This document shows, piece after piece, positions 9,448 through 10,434 of a stretch of DNA of 10,434 nucleotides. The first letter of the stretch is position 1; each line of letters starts with the position of its first letter. Source of the stretch: CAZFBR01 sp035353495 [NCBI: uncultured bacterium]. GTDB taxonomy: Bacteria; DAOPZR01. The DNA lies in contig CAZFBR010000122.1 in NCBI GenBank assembly GCA_964517215.1, forward strand, positions 1 to 10,434, written 5' to 3'. Under the pieces are notes generated by a model. The model was given only the letters and a program-made list of their open reading frames with translations, had not been told where the DNA came from and ran no database searches. Both the position numbers and the translations under genes were made by a program.

Positions 9448-9584
9448 TGTTGCGCAAACTCGCACTGGGCGTGCTGCTGGCCGCCACCCTGTTGCAGGCG
9501 CTCGGGCTGTGGCTCTACCGCCGGTGCAGCGGGGTTGACGCCGGCCCGTCCGGCGGCCTGCGTCGGCGCGTGCGCATGTGCTGA
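9447..9584 (+). CDS. Small hydrophobic protein coupled to creD (45 aa)
   Basis: The ATG overlaps the creD stop by one base (TGATG, 9445-9449), and AGGA at 9437-9440 lies 6 nt upstream. The product starts MLRKLALGVLLAATLLQALG: two positive residues, then a hydrophobic stretch (about 5-23), then an Arg-rich tail (YRRC, LRRRVRMC). It could be a one-helix membrane protein or a short exported peptide. The overlap and ribosome-binding site argue for real translation; length and lack of a recognised family argue for caution. Confidence 0.5.
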   Translation: MLRKLALGVLLAATLLQALGLWLYRRCSGVDAGPSGGLRRRVRMC

Positions 9585-9633
9585 GCATGGCGCGGATTGC
9601 TGCGGACGGTGCCGCCGGCCTGCCGGTTCGGTC

Positions 9634-10233
9634 ATGACGCCAAAGGAGAAGCAGGTCGTCGTCGGGGGGCTGGTGTTCATTGCCGGGACGATGCTGCTGC
9701 TCTGCTGGCAGCTGCGCGAGCAGACCATGCATGCATGCTCCGTTCCGGGAGTTGGGGAGTTCTCGTTTACGATTGAACGCGAATTGCTTGATCCGGTCTG
9801 TTGGGGCGGCTCGTCGATCAAGCGGATCTACTGGTCACGCCCGGACGGTACTGAGCATTGTTATGCGTTCGGCCGGGACTCCGGCGGTTACGATTCGACG
9901 GCGTTTGTGCTGGTCAACCGTTTGACTGGCGATCGTGGGCTGCTGCTCGACAACGGAGAACCTTCGGTCTATCTGTCGTTCAGCGGGGCATGGTACGGCG
10001 AAACGAACGATGCGCAATGCGGCGAGGCCCCGCCCTTGCCGACCGATTTCGATCGCGCGTCGTTGCGGACGCTTTCGCACGGGGAGCGATGGCTGATTGA
10101 CGGGTTGCTGGGTTTGACGCTGACCGTTGCCTGGCCGCTCCTGCTGCTGGCGAATGGTGCCGCGCTGCTGACCATATGCGGCACGCTGCTGTTCATGCTC
10201 GCACGGCGACGGCGTGAACGCCGTGCGAGTTGA
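9634..10233 (+). CDS. Unrecognised membrane protein with four cysteines in its outer loop
   Basis: ATG 9634 gives 199 residues. The frame is open upstream to a TTG at 9535, but that stretch is Ala/Cys/Arg-rich and unconvincing. No clear Shine-Dalgarno precedes 9634. After a basic start (MTPKEK) comes a hydrophobic segment (about 8-24), a loop of about 130 residues, and a long hydrophobic region (about 154-190, one or two passes) ending in RRRRERR, which should face the cytoplasm. The loop, probably periplasmic, has Cys35, Cys56, Cys76 and Cys129, which could form two disulfides. I recognise no family. Base composition is less GC-rich than the operons before it (58% in 9781-9840 against 80% in 6481-6540, by hand count), so it may have a different history or weaker codon selection. 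Being reading-frame intact with a sensible topology, it is very likely a gene. Confidence 0.75.
   Translation: MTPKEKQVVVGGLVFIAGTMLLLCWQLREQTMHACSVPGVGEFSFTIERELLDPVCWGGSSIKRIYWSRPDGTEHCYAFGRDSGGYDSTAFVLVNRLTGDRGLLLDNGEPSVYLSFSGAWYGETNDAQCGEAPPLPTDFDRASLRTLSHGERWLIDGLLGLTLTVAWPLLLLANGAALLTICGTLLFMLARRRRERRAS
10198..10229 (+). terminator. 11-bp inverted repeat at the 3' end of the last full gene
   Basis: Bases 10198-10208 pair perfectly with 10219-10229 (11 bp, loop 10209-10218). A competing shorter hairpin, 10209-10214 with 10219-10224 and loop TGAA, uses the same right arm. It lies over the final Arg-rich codons and ends just before the TGA. There is no U tract. It may act in termination or 3'-end stability. 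Confidence 0.4.
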
Positions 10234-10352
10234 GGCGCGGATGCTATCCCCTGCCGGGCTGATGGCAATACGCCGGCCACGATGCCAGTGCTGTGTCGAG
10301 ACGATCAGGATGAAAGGAAAAACATGATCGCGGGAACGGATACGCGGGGGGC

Positions 10353-10434
10353 GTGAAGCTGGCCCTACGTTGTGCCTGGCTGCTGGCACGCATTGGTATG
10401 CTGGCGGCGATCAGCACACTCGGGCTTTCCGCCT
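10353..10434 (+). CDS. Possible start of an exported or membrane protein (3' truncated)
   Basis: A GTG start at 10353 opens a frame that runs off the window after 27 codons. The peptide begins MKLALRCAWLLAR and continues with a hydrophobic stretch ending in GLSA, which resembles a Sec signal peptide or first membrane helix. The six G before the GTG are too close for a good Shine-Dalgarno. A 10-codon ORF (10324-10356), preceded by an A/G-rich AAAGGAAAAAC, ends in TGA overlapping this GTG, which would allow translational coupling. A later in-frame ATG at 10398 is an alternative start. Too little is visible to name a family. Confidence 0.35.
   Translation, partial: MKLALRCAWLLARIGMLAAISTLGLSA

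Noticed and set aside
9587-9637. 16-codon ORF between the small hydrophobic protein and the last full gene
   Set aside because: Too short, with no Shine-Dalgarno and an unremarkable sequence. Mentioned only as a possible part of a coupled chain.

Overview
The window is GC-rich bacterial DNA, dense with genes that all read on the + strand. Codon use, Shine-Dalgarno-like sites and short or overlapping gene junctions are all bacterial. The truncated YgeW-type carbamoyltransferase, the TPR/Hanks-type kinase, the FHA-GAF-cyclase protein and the regulator-CreD pair would suit an environmental or gut anaerobe with rich Ser/Thr-kinase signalling, for example in the Planctomycetes-Verrucomicrobia-Lentisphaerae group. 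That placement is an inference with low confidence. No mobile element, tRNA, rRNA or CRISPR array is visible.

Region 1 (1-838): the 3' two-thirds of a ygeW-like knotted carbamoyltransferase gene, followed by a 100-bp gap that holds three consecutive perfect hairpins.

Region 2 (839-6825): a compact four-gene signalling operon with gaps of 3, 31 and 4 nt. In order it encodes a metallo-beta-lactamase-fold hydrolase, an unrecognised protein with a C-terminal membrane anchor, an N-terminally anchored TPR protein ending in a complete Ser/Thr kinase domain, and an FHA-GAF-class III nucleotide cyclase protein. The simplest model is that the kinase makes a phosphothreonine mark, the FHA domain of the cyclase reads it, the cyclase makes a cyclic nucleotide, and the metallo-hydrolase may degrade that nucleotide or act on something else. 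The anchored unknown could be the substrate or scaffold. Each domain call is firm; the circuit is a hypothesis. The cyclase has Asn where adenylate cyclases usually carry the base-selecting Lys.

Region 3 (6826-7008): a terminator-like hairpin, a second hairpin, and the window's one clear sigma70-type promoter (TTGACA, 17 nt, extended -10). Its predicted start of transcription falls on the ATG of the next gene, so the mRNA may be leaderless. A perfect 10-bp direct repeat covers the -10 box and the start codon.

Region 4 (7009-10233): a six-helix membrane protein, a winged-helix regulator that overlaps it, a CreD-family inner-membrane protein, a 45-residue hydrophobic small protein overlapping the creD stop by 1 nt, and an unrecognised membrane protein with four cysteines between its membrane segments. 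An 18-bp perfect palindrome lies just before the creD ribosome-binding site, and an 11-bp inverted repeat closes the last gene.

Region 5 (10234-10434): a short gap, then possibly the start of another exported or membrane protein cut by the window edge.
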